64,000 nt of DNA from Croceivirga sp. (GTDB taxonomy: Bacteria; Bacteroidota; Bacteroidia; Flavobacteriales; Flavobacteriaceae). The translations under genes were made by a program, and so were the position numbers. Location: contig JANQKR010000013.1 of NCBI GenBank assembly GCA_028281025.1, forward strand, positions 620,001 to 684,000, read 5' to 3'. Position 1 is the stretch's first letter. Every line of letters starts with the position of its first letter. Below the pieces are notes generated by a model. That model was not told where the DNA came from. It saw only the letters and a list, made by a program, of their open reading frames with translations, and searched no databases. Positions 42,877 to 51,022 of this stretch are shown piece by piece.

Positions 42877-43863
42877 ATCTTCTTCCTCGCCATATTGCGT
42901 ATGCTCGGTTCTTGCATCGTAACCCAGTTCGCGCAAATACCTGGAAAAGATTTCCGTATAACCATGGGTGCAGATTACTTTTTCTGCCGTGGTGTCCTTT
43001 ATGGCCTTCAAAAGCCCCGGCCAATCACAATGGTCGCTCAGTACAAAGCCTTTATCCACGGCACGTCTTCGTCTGGCGCCTCTAAAGGCCATCCATCCGC
43101 TGGCGGTCCCGGTCACAAATGGTGTCATTTTTCGAATCCAGGTACTGCCGTGTGCCGATGGCGGCGCCAGTACAAGGCTCCCCTTTAGGTCTTCCTTTTT
43201 AGTGTCCTTGGTCACCAATTCCGTTTGATGAAAATCCGTGAACTGCCGGAGGACCTGGGTCATATTTTCAACCGCCCCATGGGTGTAAATTTTACCGATG
43301 GAAGGGTCCAATAGTTTTAAAAGGCGCTGTGCCTTTCCCAATGTATACCCAAAAAGTACGGAGGTTTGCCCATTGGCACGATTGGTGGCCCACCACTCAT
43401 TGATGTCTTTTTTGACCTCTTCCTGCGGTCTCCAGAGAAATGCGGGCAATCCAAAGGTGCATTCCGTGATAAACGTGTGGCACGTAACGGATTCGTAGGG
43501 TGTGGCCAAGCCATCGTCCTCAATCTTATAATCCCCCGTAAAGACCCATACCTCACCTTTATGTTCCACGCGGATCTGTGAAGACCCCAAAATGTGCCCT
43601 GCGGGGTGGAGACTGAATTTTACACCTTTGACACTAAAGGTTTCCCCCCATTCTTTTCCTGAAATGGCAATGTTTCCCAAACGATGTTTCACGATAGGTA
43701 CGTTTTGATGGTGGGTAATGTAGTTTTTATGCCCCCAACGACTGTGATCGGCATGGCCGTGGGAAATTATGGCCTTGGACACGGGCCGCCAGGGATCCAA
43801 GTACACATCTGCGGCTTCGCAATAAATGCCCTTGTCCGTAAAACGTAGAAGAGGAGGGTTCAT
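42814..43863 (-). CDS. Ligase-associated DNA damage response exonuclease (MBL fold)
   Basis: 349 residues from the ATG at 43863 (MNPPLLRFTDKGIYCEAADVYLDPW); the frame also has a TTG six codons upstream. Metallo-beta-lactamase/beta-CASP nuclease related to SNM1/Artemis: H35-G-H37-A-D39-H40, then HPAGHILGSSQI, FTGDYK and a late HCDWPGL. Normally such proteins end soon after the HTQYGEEE segment; here a tail SPSPALPKGEGVKNDEVSL follows, encoded by the 122-bp palindromic element. It overlaps the ligase start by 4 bp (ATGA), so translation is coupled. First gene of the repair operon. Confidence 0.92.
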   Translation of the reverse strand: MNPPLLRFTDKGIYCEAADVYLDPWRPVSKAIISHGHADHSRWGHKNYITHHQNVPIVKHRLGNIAISGKEWGETFSVKGVKFSLHPAGHILGSSQIRVEHKGEVWVFTGDYKIEDDGLATPYESVTCHTFITECTFGLPAFLWRPQEEVKKDINEWWATNRANGQTSVLFGYTLGKAQRLLKLLDPSIGKIYTHGAVENMTQVLRQFTDFHQTELVTKDTKKEDLKGSLVLAPPSAHGSTWIRKMTPFVTGTASGWMAFRGARRRRAVDKGFVLSDHCDWPGLLKAIKDTTAEKVICTHGYTEIFSRYLRELGYDARTEHTQYGEEEDKSPSPALPKGEGVKNDEVSL

Positions 43864-43894
43864 AGCATGGTGAAGATACAAATTTGTAGGTCAA

Positions 43895-43992
43895 CCCGCG
43901 TTAGGGATTGCAGCGGTAACCCACAGCCCAATACGATATTGGGCGAGGATTTTAGCGAAAAGCCCGACCAAAAACGGGTTTTTTGGGAACGC
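43895..43992. ncRNA. Structured Flavobacteriaceae repeat/RNA-like element
   Basis: GCGTT (43898-43902) can pair with AACGC (43988-43992) as outer stem. Inside are GTTAGGGATTGCAGCGG, a strong hairpin GCCCAATA-CGA-TATTGGGC (43926-43944), then AGCGAAAAGCCCGACC and CCCG/CGGG followed by TTTTTT. From memory, the combination AGGGATnGnAGCGG...AGCGnAAAGCCCG recurs in many flavobacterial intergenic regions; it may correspond to a described RNA motif, but I cannot verify that. It lies between the divergent exonuclease and TerB-like genes; its strand and function are not certain. Confidence 0.4.
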
Positions 43993-44036
43993 CCAAATTG
44001 GGTCTTTTTATTTCGTATTTCGGTAGTGAAATGGTT

Positions 44037-44044
44037 TATATTTG
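44037..44044 (+). promoter_or_regulatory. -7 element upstream of TerB-like gene
   Basis: TATATTTG is an exact TAnnTTTG match, 19 bp before the ATG at 44064. It supports that start over an in-frame ATG at 43983, which would lie upstream of the transcription start. Confidence 0.5.
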
Positions 44045-44063
44045 CGCAACAAAATTTTATAAG

Positions 44064-44492
44064 ATGCCAATTGTTGACCTATACGAGCACAGTGATCAGC
44101 GGCATAATCTTGCCCATTTTGCCACATTGGCCAGTTTAGCGGCGGTTGATGGGGAAATCAATGAAAAGGAAAAAGCTGTTTTGGACAAGTTTGCCTTTAA
44201 ACTGAACATTACCAGTGCGGAATATAAGGAGGTAATGAAGAAAGAGAACAAGTATCCCATTCAGACCCCCCATAGTGGTGAGAAGCGGCTAAAGCGACTG
44301 TTCGAATTGTTTCAGATGGTATTTGCCGATTATTTTATTGAGGAGGACCAAATGAACCTTATTGAGCGGTACGCCATAGGTCTAGGGTATTCCCCCGATG
44401 CGGCCAAGAAACTTATTGAAAAATCCTATGCCATTTTTAGGGGAAAAATCGCTTTTGAGGACTATCAGTATTTGATCGAGAAACAACCTTAG
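44064..44492 (+). CDS. TerB-like (tellurite-resistance/DnaJ-associated) protein
   Basis: 142 residues, start chosen by the promoter 19 bp upstream. Two TerB-like acidic helical repeats are visible: [36 protein letters not shown] and [30 protein letters not shown], with D-G-E-I-N-E-K-E as the metal-binding type loop. TerB-fold proteins are cytoplasmic or membrane-associated stress proteins with no clear enzymatic role. It converges on the fbp gene with 4 bp overlap. Confidence 0.82.
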   Translation: MPIVDLYEHSDQRHNLAHFATLASLAAVDGEINEKEKAVLDKFAFKLNITSAEYKEVMKKENKYPIQTPHSGEKRLKRLFELFQMVFADYFIEEDQMNLIERYAIGLGYSPDAAKKLIEKSYAIFRGKIAFEDYQYLIEKQP

Positions 44493-45496
44493 TGGTATTT
44501 CGCCAAAAACTCCTGTAACTTCAATACCATATTTTTGCTTCCGCAGAAAAAAGGTACCCTTTGGTGCAGTTCTTTGGGAACGATATCCAATATTCTATTT
44601 TTTCCGCCAATGGCCACCCCGTTGGCCTGTTCGGCCAAAAAGGCCATGGGATTGCATTCGTACAGCAGTCTAAGTTTCCCGTTTCCGGTGACACTGCTTT
44701 TTGGATACATATAAATCCCCCCCTTGATCATGTTTCGGTGAAAGTCCGAAACCAAAGAGCCTATGTACCTTGAGGTATAAGGACGATCGCCCTCTTCCAT
44801 TTGGCAATATTTTATATAGTCTTTTACCCCCTGTAAAAAATGAATGTAGTTCCCCTCGTTTACAGAATAGATTTTTCCATTCTCCGGGAATTGCATGTTT
44901 GGATGCGACAAATAAAACGTTCCAATGGCAGGATTTAAAGTAAAACCGTTCACCCCGTTCCCCGTGGTGTATACCAGCATTGTGGAAGTTCCATAAATAA
45001 CATAGCCCGCCGCGACCTGTTGGTTACCGGGCTGCAAAAAGTCCTCGAGTTGTACGGGGGTGCCTACAGGTGTAATTCTCCGATAAATGGAAAATATGGT
45101 TCCAACGGAAACATTGACATCAATATTGGATGAACCGTCAAGGGGATCGATAAGAACTACGTATTTGTTTTGGTGGTTTTCATCATGGCTGTTGATGGAA
45201 ATGAAATGATCTTCTTCTTCCGAAGCGATACCACAGACAATTTCCCTGTTTTTTAGGGTCTGAATGAATTTTTCGTTGGCCAAGACATCCAATTTCTTTT
45301 GATCTTCACCTTGAATGTTGGTGTCGCCGGCATCCCCAAGAATATCGACAAGTCCTGCTTTGTTGACTTCATGGTTGACTACTTTGGCTGCCAGGCGTAT
45401 GGCATTGATCAATTTGGAAAGCTCCCCGGTTGAATATTGAAAATCGGTCTGGTTTTCAATAATGAATTCTCCAAGGGTCTTGTTCTTCGTGTGCAT
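44489..45496 (-). CDS. fbp: Fructose-1,6-bisphosphatase, class I
   Basis: Gluconeogenic enzyme, fructose-1,6-bisphosphate to fructose-6-phosphate. 335 residues with the class I signatures: [15 protein letters not shown], the acidic metal site EEED, the [22 protein letters not shown] motif, and the FBPase active-site segment [21 protein letters not shown]. Lys and Glu residues for metal binding are intact. It is transcribed alone and divergent from the GNAT-lysC operon. Confidence 0.97.
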   Translation of the reverse strand: MHTKNKTLGEFIIENQTDFQYSTGELSKLINAIRLAAKVVNHEVNKAGLVDILGDAGDTNIQGEDQKKLDVLANEKFIQTLKNREIVCGIASEEEDHFISINSHDENHQNKYVVLIDPLDGSSNIDVNVSVGTIFSIYRRITPVGTPVQLEDFLQPGNQQVAAGYVIYGTSTMLVYTTGNGVNGFTLNPAIGTFYLSHPNMQFPENGKIYSVNEGNYIHFLQGVKDYIKYCQMEEGDRPYTSRYIGSLVSDFHRNMIKGGIYMYPKSSVTGNGKLRLLYECNPMAFLAEQANGVAIGGKNRILDIVPKELHQRVPFFCGSKNMVLKLQEFLAKYH

Positions 45497-45608
45497 TGAA
45501 AGTGGTTGTTTTATTTAGGTGCAAAGTTCGTGCTTTTTGTGATACTACAACGATTTCGACAAACCTTTGTTGGTTTATATTATAACAAAGTGTTTTATTT
45601 GCAACAAT

Positions 45609-46085
45609 ATGGATTTTTTAATTCGGGAAGCAGTAAAAGCGGACATGGAATCCGTCCATCGGTTGGTAACTGAACTGGCGGTTTTTGAAAAAATGCCCAA
45701 TGCGGTTAAGGTCACCGTGGAAGAGTTGACCAGGGATGGATTTGGGGAAAGACCGTTGTTCCACTGCTTTGTGGCAGAAGCGGACTCCACCCTTATTGGT
45801 ATTGCGTTGGTGTACCCCAGATATTCCACGTGGAATGGCCCGGTCATTCATTTGGAGGATTTAATAGTTACGCAATCCATGAGGGGAAAAGGGGTGGGGA
45901 AGGCCCTTTTAAAGCGGGTGGTTGCCTATGGTCTGGAGAAAAAAGTACGGCGCCTTGGATGGGAAGTACTGGATTGGAACGAACCTGCCATACAATTTTA
46001 TGAGAACAGTGGTGCCATTGTGCTCAGGGATTGGGATGTGGTACAAATGGATAGGACGGCCATGATAAAATTTATGGAAGAATGA
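45609..46085 (+). CDS. GNAT family N-acetyltransferase (SSAT/diamine acetyltransferase-like)
   Basis: From the ATG at 45609 the protein has 158 residues (the frame begins 42 bp earlier). GNAT motifs: IHLEDLIVTQSMRGKGVGKALLKRVVAYG with the R-G-K-G-V-G-K acetyl-CoA loop, then LGWEVLDWNEPAIQFYENSGA. The W-N-x2-A-x2-F-Y segment is typical of spermidine/diamine or thialysine acetyltransferases. A 4-bp ATGA overlap couples it to lysC. Confidence 0.85.
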   Translation: MDFLIREAVKADMESVHRLVTELAVFEKMPNAVKVTVEELTRDGFGERPLFHCFVAEADSTLIGIALVYPRYSTWNGPVIHLEDLIVTQSMRGKGVGKALLKRVVAYGLEKKVRRLGWEVLDWNEPAIQFYENSGAIVLRDWDVVQMDRTAMIKFMEE

Positions 46086-47332
46086 GAATATTCAAATTTG
46101 GGGGGGCATCCGTAAAGGACGCCGAAGGCGTACGCAATGTGGTCAAAGTATTGCAAACGGTAGGCCACGAAAATACATTAATGGTAGTCTCGGCGATGGG
46201 AAAGATGACCAATGCCATGGAGGCCGTGGTCAATGCCTATTTTAAGGATGAGTCCCTTTTGGATGAAAAAATCCAGTTTATAGCGGATTACCATAAAGGT
46301 ATTATCAATGATTTGTTTGAAGCCAAAAATCATGGGATACACCATAAACTCAATAAACTGATTGAGGAGTTCCGGGGTTTTTTGCTCTGGAACAAATCAC
46401 CAAAGTATGGCTTTGTCTATGATCAAGTGGTAGGGTATGGGGAGTTGATATCCACGGCAATCGTAAGTGCCTATCTTAGGGAAATAGGTATTGAAAACGA
46501 GTGGTTGGACGTCCGCGAATTGATCAAGACGGACAATGCCTATCGTGAAGCTAAAGTGGACTGGGAAGTAACAGGGAGTCGTATCCGATCCCGTATCGAT
46601 ACCAAAAAATTGAATGTTACCCAGGGTTTTTTGGGAAGTGATGAGAATAACTTCACTACTACCTTGGGAAGGGAAGGTTCGGATTATACCGCAGCCATAT
46701 TGGGGTATTGCCTGGATGCCGACTCCGTCACCATTTGGAAGGACGTGCCCGGGGTTTTGAACGCCGACCCCAGGCATTTTCAGGAAACCCGGAAACTGGA
46801 ACAGATCAGTTATCGGGAGGCTATAGAACTGGCATTTTATGGAGCTTCGGTAATTCACCCTAAAACCCTACAGCCCTTGCAACGGAAGGGAATACCCCTG
46901 TTCGTGAAATCATTTGTGGAACCCAGGACCTCGGGAACCAAGGTGGGTAAAGGTGTGCAGATTTCCCCGGATGTCCCCTGTTTTATTGTGAAGAAGGAAC
47001 AAGTACTTTTAAAACTGTCGTCATTGGATTTTTCCTTTATTGTGGAAGATAACATCAGTGCAATTTTCAGGCTCTTCCATGAGCATCGGTTAAAGGTGGA
47101 TTTGATTCAAAATTCGGCCATTAGCTTTTCCGTCTGTTTGGACAATAAATTTGATGGTTTAAAAACCCTTCTTCCTGTTTTGGAAGAACGCTTTAAAGTG
47201 GTATGCCATGAAGGGGTCTCCCTTTACACCATAAGACATTTTGATGAAAATGCCGTTGAGTCCATCTTAAATGGGTATGATGTTTTGGTTGAGCAAAGGG
47301 GAAAAGAGACGGTGCAACTTGTGGTGAAATAG
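46082..47332 (+). CDS. lysC: Aspartate kinase
   Basis: 416 residues; first step of the Asp-family amino acid pathway (Lys, Thr, Met, DAP). N-terminal KFGGASVKDAEG (kinase signature K-F-G-G-x-S), then TTLGREGSDYTAAILG and WKDVPGVLNADPR; the C-terminal ACT portion (about 300-416, SSLDFSFIVEDNISAIFRLFHEHRLKVDLI) is of normal length for a monofunctional enzyme. Start is the ATG in the ATGA overlap with the GNAT gene. No dehydrogenase domain (ThrA/MetL) follows. Confidence 0.95.
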   Translation: MRIFKFGGASVKDAEGVRNVVKVLQTVGHENTLMVVSAMGKMTNAMEAVVNAYFKDESLLDEKIQFIADYHKGIINDLFEAKNHGIHHKLNKLIEEFRGFLLWNKSPKYGFVYDQVVGYGELISTAIVSAYLREIGIENEWLDVRELIKTDNAYREAKVDWEVTGSRIRSRIDTKKLNVTQGFLGSDENNFTTTLGREGSDYTAAILGYCLDADSVTIWKDVPGVLNADPRHFQETRKLEQISYREAIELAFYGASVIHPKTLQPLQRKGIPLFVKSFVEPRTSGTKVGKGVQISPDVPCFIVKKEQVLLKLSSLDFSFIVEDNISAIFRLFHEHRLKVDLIQNSAISFSVCLDNKFDGLKTLLPVLEERFKVVCHEGVSLYTIRHFDENAVESILNGYDVLVEQRGKETVQLVVK

Positions 47333-47391
47333 GATTTCTTCGGTCGCTACTTCTGCTATTTTTCTATATTTACCGTAACTAAATCAATCAC

Positions 47392-49191
47392 ATGGGGCTG
47401 GTTTCTGCGAAAGAGGTTGCCAAGGTTGTCCATTTGGATAAGTACGGATTTGTTGGAACATTTATAGGCTGGTTGTTGATGCAGGTTACCCGTATCTCCA
47501 ACATGAACAACTTTTATGACAAGCACCAGGATTTGGATGGCCATGAGTTCTGCGAGGCTATCCTGGAGCATTATGAGATTGATTTTGAATTGGTAGAGGA
47601 AGAACTGAAACGTTTGCCCAAAAACGGTCCCTTTATTACCATCTCCAACCACCCGTTGGGAGGGATAGATGGGGTACTTCTCTTAAAATTGATGTTGGAA
47701 CAGCGATCGGACTTCAAAATTATTGCCAACTTCCTTTTGCACAGAATAGAACCTTTGAAGCCTTACATCATGCCGGTCAATCCTTTTGAAAACCATAAGG
47801 ATGCCAAAAGCAGTATTACTGGTTTCAAAAATGCATTACAGCATTTACAGGAAGGGCATCCATTGGGGATTTTCCCTGCGGGTGAGGTATCTACCTATCG
47901 CGATGGTAAATTGTTGGTGGACAAGCCCTGGGAGGAAGCCGCATTAAAACTGATCAAGAAGGCGGAGGTGCCCGTGGTGCCGATTTATTTTCATGCACGC
48001 AATAGCCGACTGTTTTACCGCCTTTCAAAAATCAATGATGTTTTTAGAACGGCAAAATTGCCCTCGGAACTGACCACTCAAAGTAGACGTCCCATTAAGG
48101 TTAGGATAGGCCAACCCATATCGGTGGCCGCCCAAAAGGAAGAGGAAACCTTGGAAGGTTTTACGGAATTGCTCCGTAAAAAAACCTATCTCCTGGCCAA
48201 TGTTTTTGAGAAGGAGCGATTAATAGATAAAGTACCCACAAGTTTAAAGATTCCCAAACCGCCACGAAAGATTGCCACGGCAATACGGACCGAAGTCCTT
48301 GAAGGTGAAATTGGGAAACTTCGCGAAAAGGACATGCGATTGTTGCAAAGTAAGAATTATGAAGTCTTCCTGGCCCAGGAAGGGGATATGCCTTTCCTTT
48401 TAAAGGAAATTGGACGACAACGCGAGGTAACGTTCCGGGAAGTGGGGGAGGGGACCAATAATCCCATTGATCTGGATGAATTTGATTCCTATTACCACCA
48501 CCTGTTCCTTTGGGATGACCAAGACAAATGTATTGTTGGGGCTTACCGAATGGGACTGGGTTCGGAGATATTCAAAAACTATGGCATAGATGGTTTTTAC
48601 TTACAGGACCTATTTGGTTTTGAACCGGAGTTGCATGGAATGATGGCCAAATCCATTGAGATGGGCAGGGCTTACATTGTAAAGGAATACCAGCAAAAGC
48701 CCATGCCCCTATTTTTGCTTTGGAAGGGCATCGTGCACACCACCTTGCGCTTTCCGGAACACAAGTATTTAATTGGTGGGGTAAGCATCAGCAATCAATT
48801 CTCGAACTTCTCCAAGTCATTGATGATCGAATTTATGAAGTCCCATTATTGGGATCCTTATGTGGCCCAGTATATTCATCCAAAAAAGGAATTTAAGGTA
48901 AAGCTTAAAGATGCCGATAAGGAGTTTGTGTTTGATGAAGCCAAAGCGGACCTCAATAAGTTCGATAGGCTTATTGAAGAAGTGGAACCGGGAAGTCTAC
49001 GTTTGCCGGTATTGATCAAAAAATACATTAAGCAAAACGCCAAGGTGGTGGCCTTTAATGTAGATCCACTTTTTAATAATTCAGTGGACGGATTGATGTA
49101 CATAAAAATTGCGGACCTGCCAGAAAGTACCGTAAAACCGGTAATGGAGGAATTTCAAGCCGAATTGGAACGCAAAATGTCCGAACCTTAA
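47392..49191 (+). CDS. OlsF-like bifunctional acyltransferase (PlsC domain plus GNAT domain)
   Basis: 599 residues. The N-terminal half (about 60-270) is a PlsC-type lysophospholipid acyltransferase: SNHPLGGIDG with H87 and D93 (H-x5-D, rather than H-x4-D) and FPAGEVSTYRDG. The C-terminal half (about 320-520) is a long-chain N-acyltransferase of the OlsB/hemolysin-autoinducer type (AYRMGLGSEIF, then LQDLFGFEPELHGMMAKSIEMGRAYI). This order matches OlsF, which makes ornithine lipids from ornithine in Flavobacterium. I infer that role; other amino-acid lipids (for example glycine lipids) are alternatives. Confidence 0.82.
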   Translation: MGLVSAKEVAKVVHLDKYGFVGTFIGWLLMQVTRISNMNNFYDKHQDLDGHEFCEAILEHYEIDFELVEEELKRLPKNGPFITISNHPLGGIDGVLLLKLMLEQRSDFKIIANFLLHRIEPLKPYIMPVNPFENHKDAKSSITGFKNALQHLQEGHPLGIFPAGEVSTYRDGKLLVDKPWEEAALKLIKKAEVPVVPIYFHARNSRLFYRLSKINDVFRTAKLPSELTTQSRRPIKVRIGQPISVAAQKEEETLEGFTELLRKKTYLLANVFEKERLIDKVPTSLKIPKPPRKIATAIRTEVLEGEIGKLREKDMRLLQSKNYEVFLAQEGDMPFLLKEIGRQREVTFREVGEGTNNPIDLDEFDSYYHHLFLWDDQDKCIVGAYRMGLGSEIFKNYGIDGFYLQDLFGFEPELHGMMAKSIEMGRAYIVKEYQQKPMPLFLLWKGIVHTTLRFPEHKYLIGGVSISNQFSNFSKSLMIEFMKSHYWDPYVAQYIHPKKEFKVKLKDADKEFVFDEAKADLNKFDRLIEEVEPGSLRLPVLIKKYIKQNAKVVAFNVDPLFNNSVDGLMYIKIADLPESTVKPVMEEFQAELERKMSEP

Positions 49192-49610
49192 TTCACCAAT
49201 TCTTCTTTAACAAAGGTCTCGCAAAACTCTTTTATGTGGTTCCGGGTTTCCAAAAAAGCGCGATGCTTCTCCTCACTGGTCCCTTCCACCTTGGAAGGGT
49301 CCTTAAAGTTATGGTGCAAACGCTGGGCATTTTTGGAGGGAATAAATGGACAGTTTTCCTTGGCATGGTCACAAACGGTAATGATATAATCCCATTCCAT
49401 ACCCTCGTACTCATCCACGTGATTGGACGTATGATGGGAAATATCCACACCATCTTCCTTCATAATGGAAACGGCGCCTGGATTTAATCCATGCGTCTCA
49501 ATACCCGCACTATACACCGTTGCCAATTCACTTTGGTAATAATTTAAGTACCCGTGTGCCATCTGACTGCGACAGGAATTTCCCGTGCACAACACCAATA
49601 CATTTTTCAT
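49188..49610 (-). CDS. arsC: Arsenate reductase, thioredoxin-coupled LMW-PTP type
   Basis: Reduces arsenate to arsenite. The P-loop C8-TGNSC-R14-S is at the N-terminus, and Cys80 (VCDHAKENC) and Cys87 follow at exactly the 72- and 7-residue spacing of the Cys10-Cys82-Cys89 triad of the plasmid pI258 enzyme. That spacing distinguishes an arsenate reductase from a plain tyrosine phosphatase. It is last in the arsR-DUF6428-GNAT-arsC operon. No arsenite efflux gene (arsB/ACR3) follows within the window; the next gene is convergent. Confidence 0.94.
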   Translation of the reverse strand: MKNVLVLCTGNSCRSQMAHGYLNYYQSELATVYSAGIETHGLNPGAVSIMKEDGVDISHHTSNHVDEYEGMEWDYIITVCDHAKENCPFIPSKNAQRLHHNFKDPSKVEGTSEEKHRAFLETRNHIKEFCETFVKEELVN

Positions 49611-49623
49611 AACTGAACGTTCT

Positions 49624-50118
49624 TTAATCTATTCCAACTTTTTTACTTCGTCTTTCAAAAAGCAAGTTGTCCTTCCAAATCCCATTAGTGGTCTTCCCTA
49701 TGGATTCCCTTTTGCCCAAAAATCGGAAACCAAGCCGTTCGTGCAATTTAATACTTGCTTTGTTTTCGGGAAAAATCCCGGATTGCAGGGTCCAATACCC
49801 TGCTCGCTCACTTTCTTCAATGAGTCGCGCCAATAGTACTTTCCCAATGCCTTTGCCCCGTGCGTTTTCACCGATATAAATACTGATTTCGGCAACCCCT
49901 CCATAGACACAACGACTACTAACGGGTGAAAGGGCGGCCCAACCTTGGATGGAGCCATCTTCTTCGGCAATTAGGCGGCACAGTTTTATATGGGCCTTGT
50001 CCCAATCCCCATACCGGGGAACATTGGTCTCAAAAGTGGCATATCCCGTGGCGATGCCTTCAGTATAGATTCGAGCTACATCGCTCCAATCGCTTTGGGT
50101 CATATCTCTAACCACCAT
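49624..50118 (-). CDS. GNAT N-acetyltransferase (ArsN/phosphinothricin acetyltransferase-like)
   Basis: From the ATG at 50118 it has 164 residues (a GTG lies three codons upstream). MTQSDWSDVARIYTEGIATGYATFE is the N-terminal signature of the PAT/ArsN1 family; ENARGKGIGKVLLARLIEESERAGYWTLQSGIFPENKASIKLHERLGF carries the acetyl-CoA motif. ArsN-type members acetylate arsinothricin or phosphinothricin; the position inside an ars operon makes the arsinothricin role plausible. The true substrate is inferred. Confidence 0.85.
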   Translation of the reverse strand: MVVRDMTQSDWSDVARIYTEGIATGYATFETNVPRYGDWDKAHIKLCRLIAEEDGSIQGWAALSPVSSRCVYGGVAEISIYIGENARGKGIGKVLLARLIEESERAGYWTLQSGIFPENKASIKLHERLGFRFLGKRESIGKTTNGIWKDNLLFERRSKKVGID

Positions 50119-50127
50119 AGGAGGCAC

Positions 50128-50616
50128 TTAACAACATCCGCTGCCCGGTACACAGGAAACGGCAGCATCCGAAACAACGTCTTCAGGGATACCACAGGTT
50201 TCCTTGGCCTTACAATCGGTTTTTTCTACCGCAAGTTTAAGAACTAATTCGTTAGCGTTCCACAACAGGTCATTAACAAAAAGTTGTGCTGTGTGAAAGT
50301 TATCGTTACTATATTCAAACTTTACTTCCGCTTCCCTTGCCATTGGTTTGATTTTGTCCACCCGATTTAGGATGGACAGTGCCTTACGCGCGGTCATGAA
50401 TTCCTTTTTATCCTTTTCTACCGGACTTTCATAAAGCTGTATTACGGTTTCCTTCCAATAGTCCGTATTGGCGCCACAATCAACGGCGTCCACGATCGTA
50501 TTTTTAATCTCGGTAATATGGTAATTCGCTTTTACGAATTCTCCTTGCCGGTATTCAAATAATAGTGATTTGTTCTGATGGGATTTTAGTGTCTCCAATA
50601 ATTCTTTTGTTTGCAT
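50128..50616 (-). CDS. DUF6428 family protein with C-terminal Cys motif
   Basis: From the ATG at 50616, 2 bp after the arsR stop, it has 162 residues. I recognise it as the DUF6428 type of ars operons: MQTKELLETLKSH, then ITEIKNTIVDAVDCGANTDYWKETVIQLYE. It ends CVPGSGCC, after an internal ETCGIPEDVV. Clustered Cys at the C-terminus suggests arsenite or metal binding, possibly as a carrier to ArsR or ArsC; no activity is proven. Confidence 0.8.
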   Translation of the reverse strand: MQTKELLETLKSHQNKSLLFEYRQGEFVKANYHITEIKNTIVDAVDCGANTDYWKETVIQLYESPVEKDKKEFMTARKALSILNRVDKIKPMAREAEVKFEYSNDNFHTAQLFVNDLLWNANELVLKLAVEKTDCKAKETCGIPEDVVSDAAVSCVPGSGCC

Positions 50617-50618
50617 GA

Positions 50619-50942
50619 TTAACAGCAATTTTGATTAATACTAGAGAAAAATGAGTTGAAAAACTGCTGCAGTTCCAACCATTTTTCCTGATCGATACAA
50701 TAACAAAGGTTCTTACCTTCAAAGGTTCCCTTTAGCAACCCAATTTTTTTGATTTCATTCAAGTGTTGGGAAATAGTGGGCTGCGCAAGACCAATCTCAT
50801 CCACCAAATCCGTGCAGATACAACTATTCTGTTTGCTTATAAATTCCAGGATGGCTATCCTCGCGGGATGGGCCATGACTTTGGCGGCCTGTGCCAGTTC
50901 GTTATGGCGGGTGGAGAAGATATGTGTTTTTGTTGCTCCCAT
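50619..50942 (-). CDS. arsR: ArsR/SmtB family arsenic-responsive repressor
   Basis: 107 residues; winged HTH with the recognition helix at about 51-63 (GLAQPTISQHLNEI). The metal site is C41-I-C43 in the QNSCICTDLVDE segment at the start of the DNA-binding helix, as in classical ArsR, with additional Cys near the C-terminus (NQNCC). It begins the ars operon and would release DNA on binding As(III). It is the first gene in the operon and lies downstream of a palindromic operator. Confidence 0.92.
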   Translation of the reverse strand: MGATKTHIFSTRHNELAQAAKVMAHPARIAILEFISKQNSCICTDLVDEIGLAQPTISQHLNEIKKIGLLKGTFEGKNLCYCIDQEKWLELQQFFNSFFSSINQNCC

Positions 50943-50955
50943 TTATTTAAAAATG

Positions 50956-50969
50956 ATATTGCAATATTA
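50956..50969. promoter_or_regulatory. Probable ArsR operator and promoter
   Basis: ATATTGCAATAT (50956-50967) is a perfect 12-bp palindrome 14 bp upstream of the arsR ATG. A near -7 box, minus-strand TAATATTG (plus-strand 50962-50969), overlaps it. A bound ArsR dimer would therefore block transcription of its own operon. Inferred from symmetry and position. Confidence 0.5.
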
Positions 50970-50985
50970 CGATGATATATTGAAA

Positions 50986-51017
50986 TAAAAAAGGCCAGAA
51001 GCACTTTTCTGACCTTT
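50986..51017 (-). terminator. Terminator of the TM2 gene
   Basis: Minus-strand arms AAAGGTCAGAA (plus 51007-51017) and TTCTGGCCTTT (plus 50990-51000) pair with one G-U, followed by TTTTATTT. It lies 6 bp past the TM2 stop codon and just upstream of the arsR operator, so it isolates the two transcripts. Confidence 0.75.
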
Positions 51018-51022
51018 GGAGT

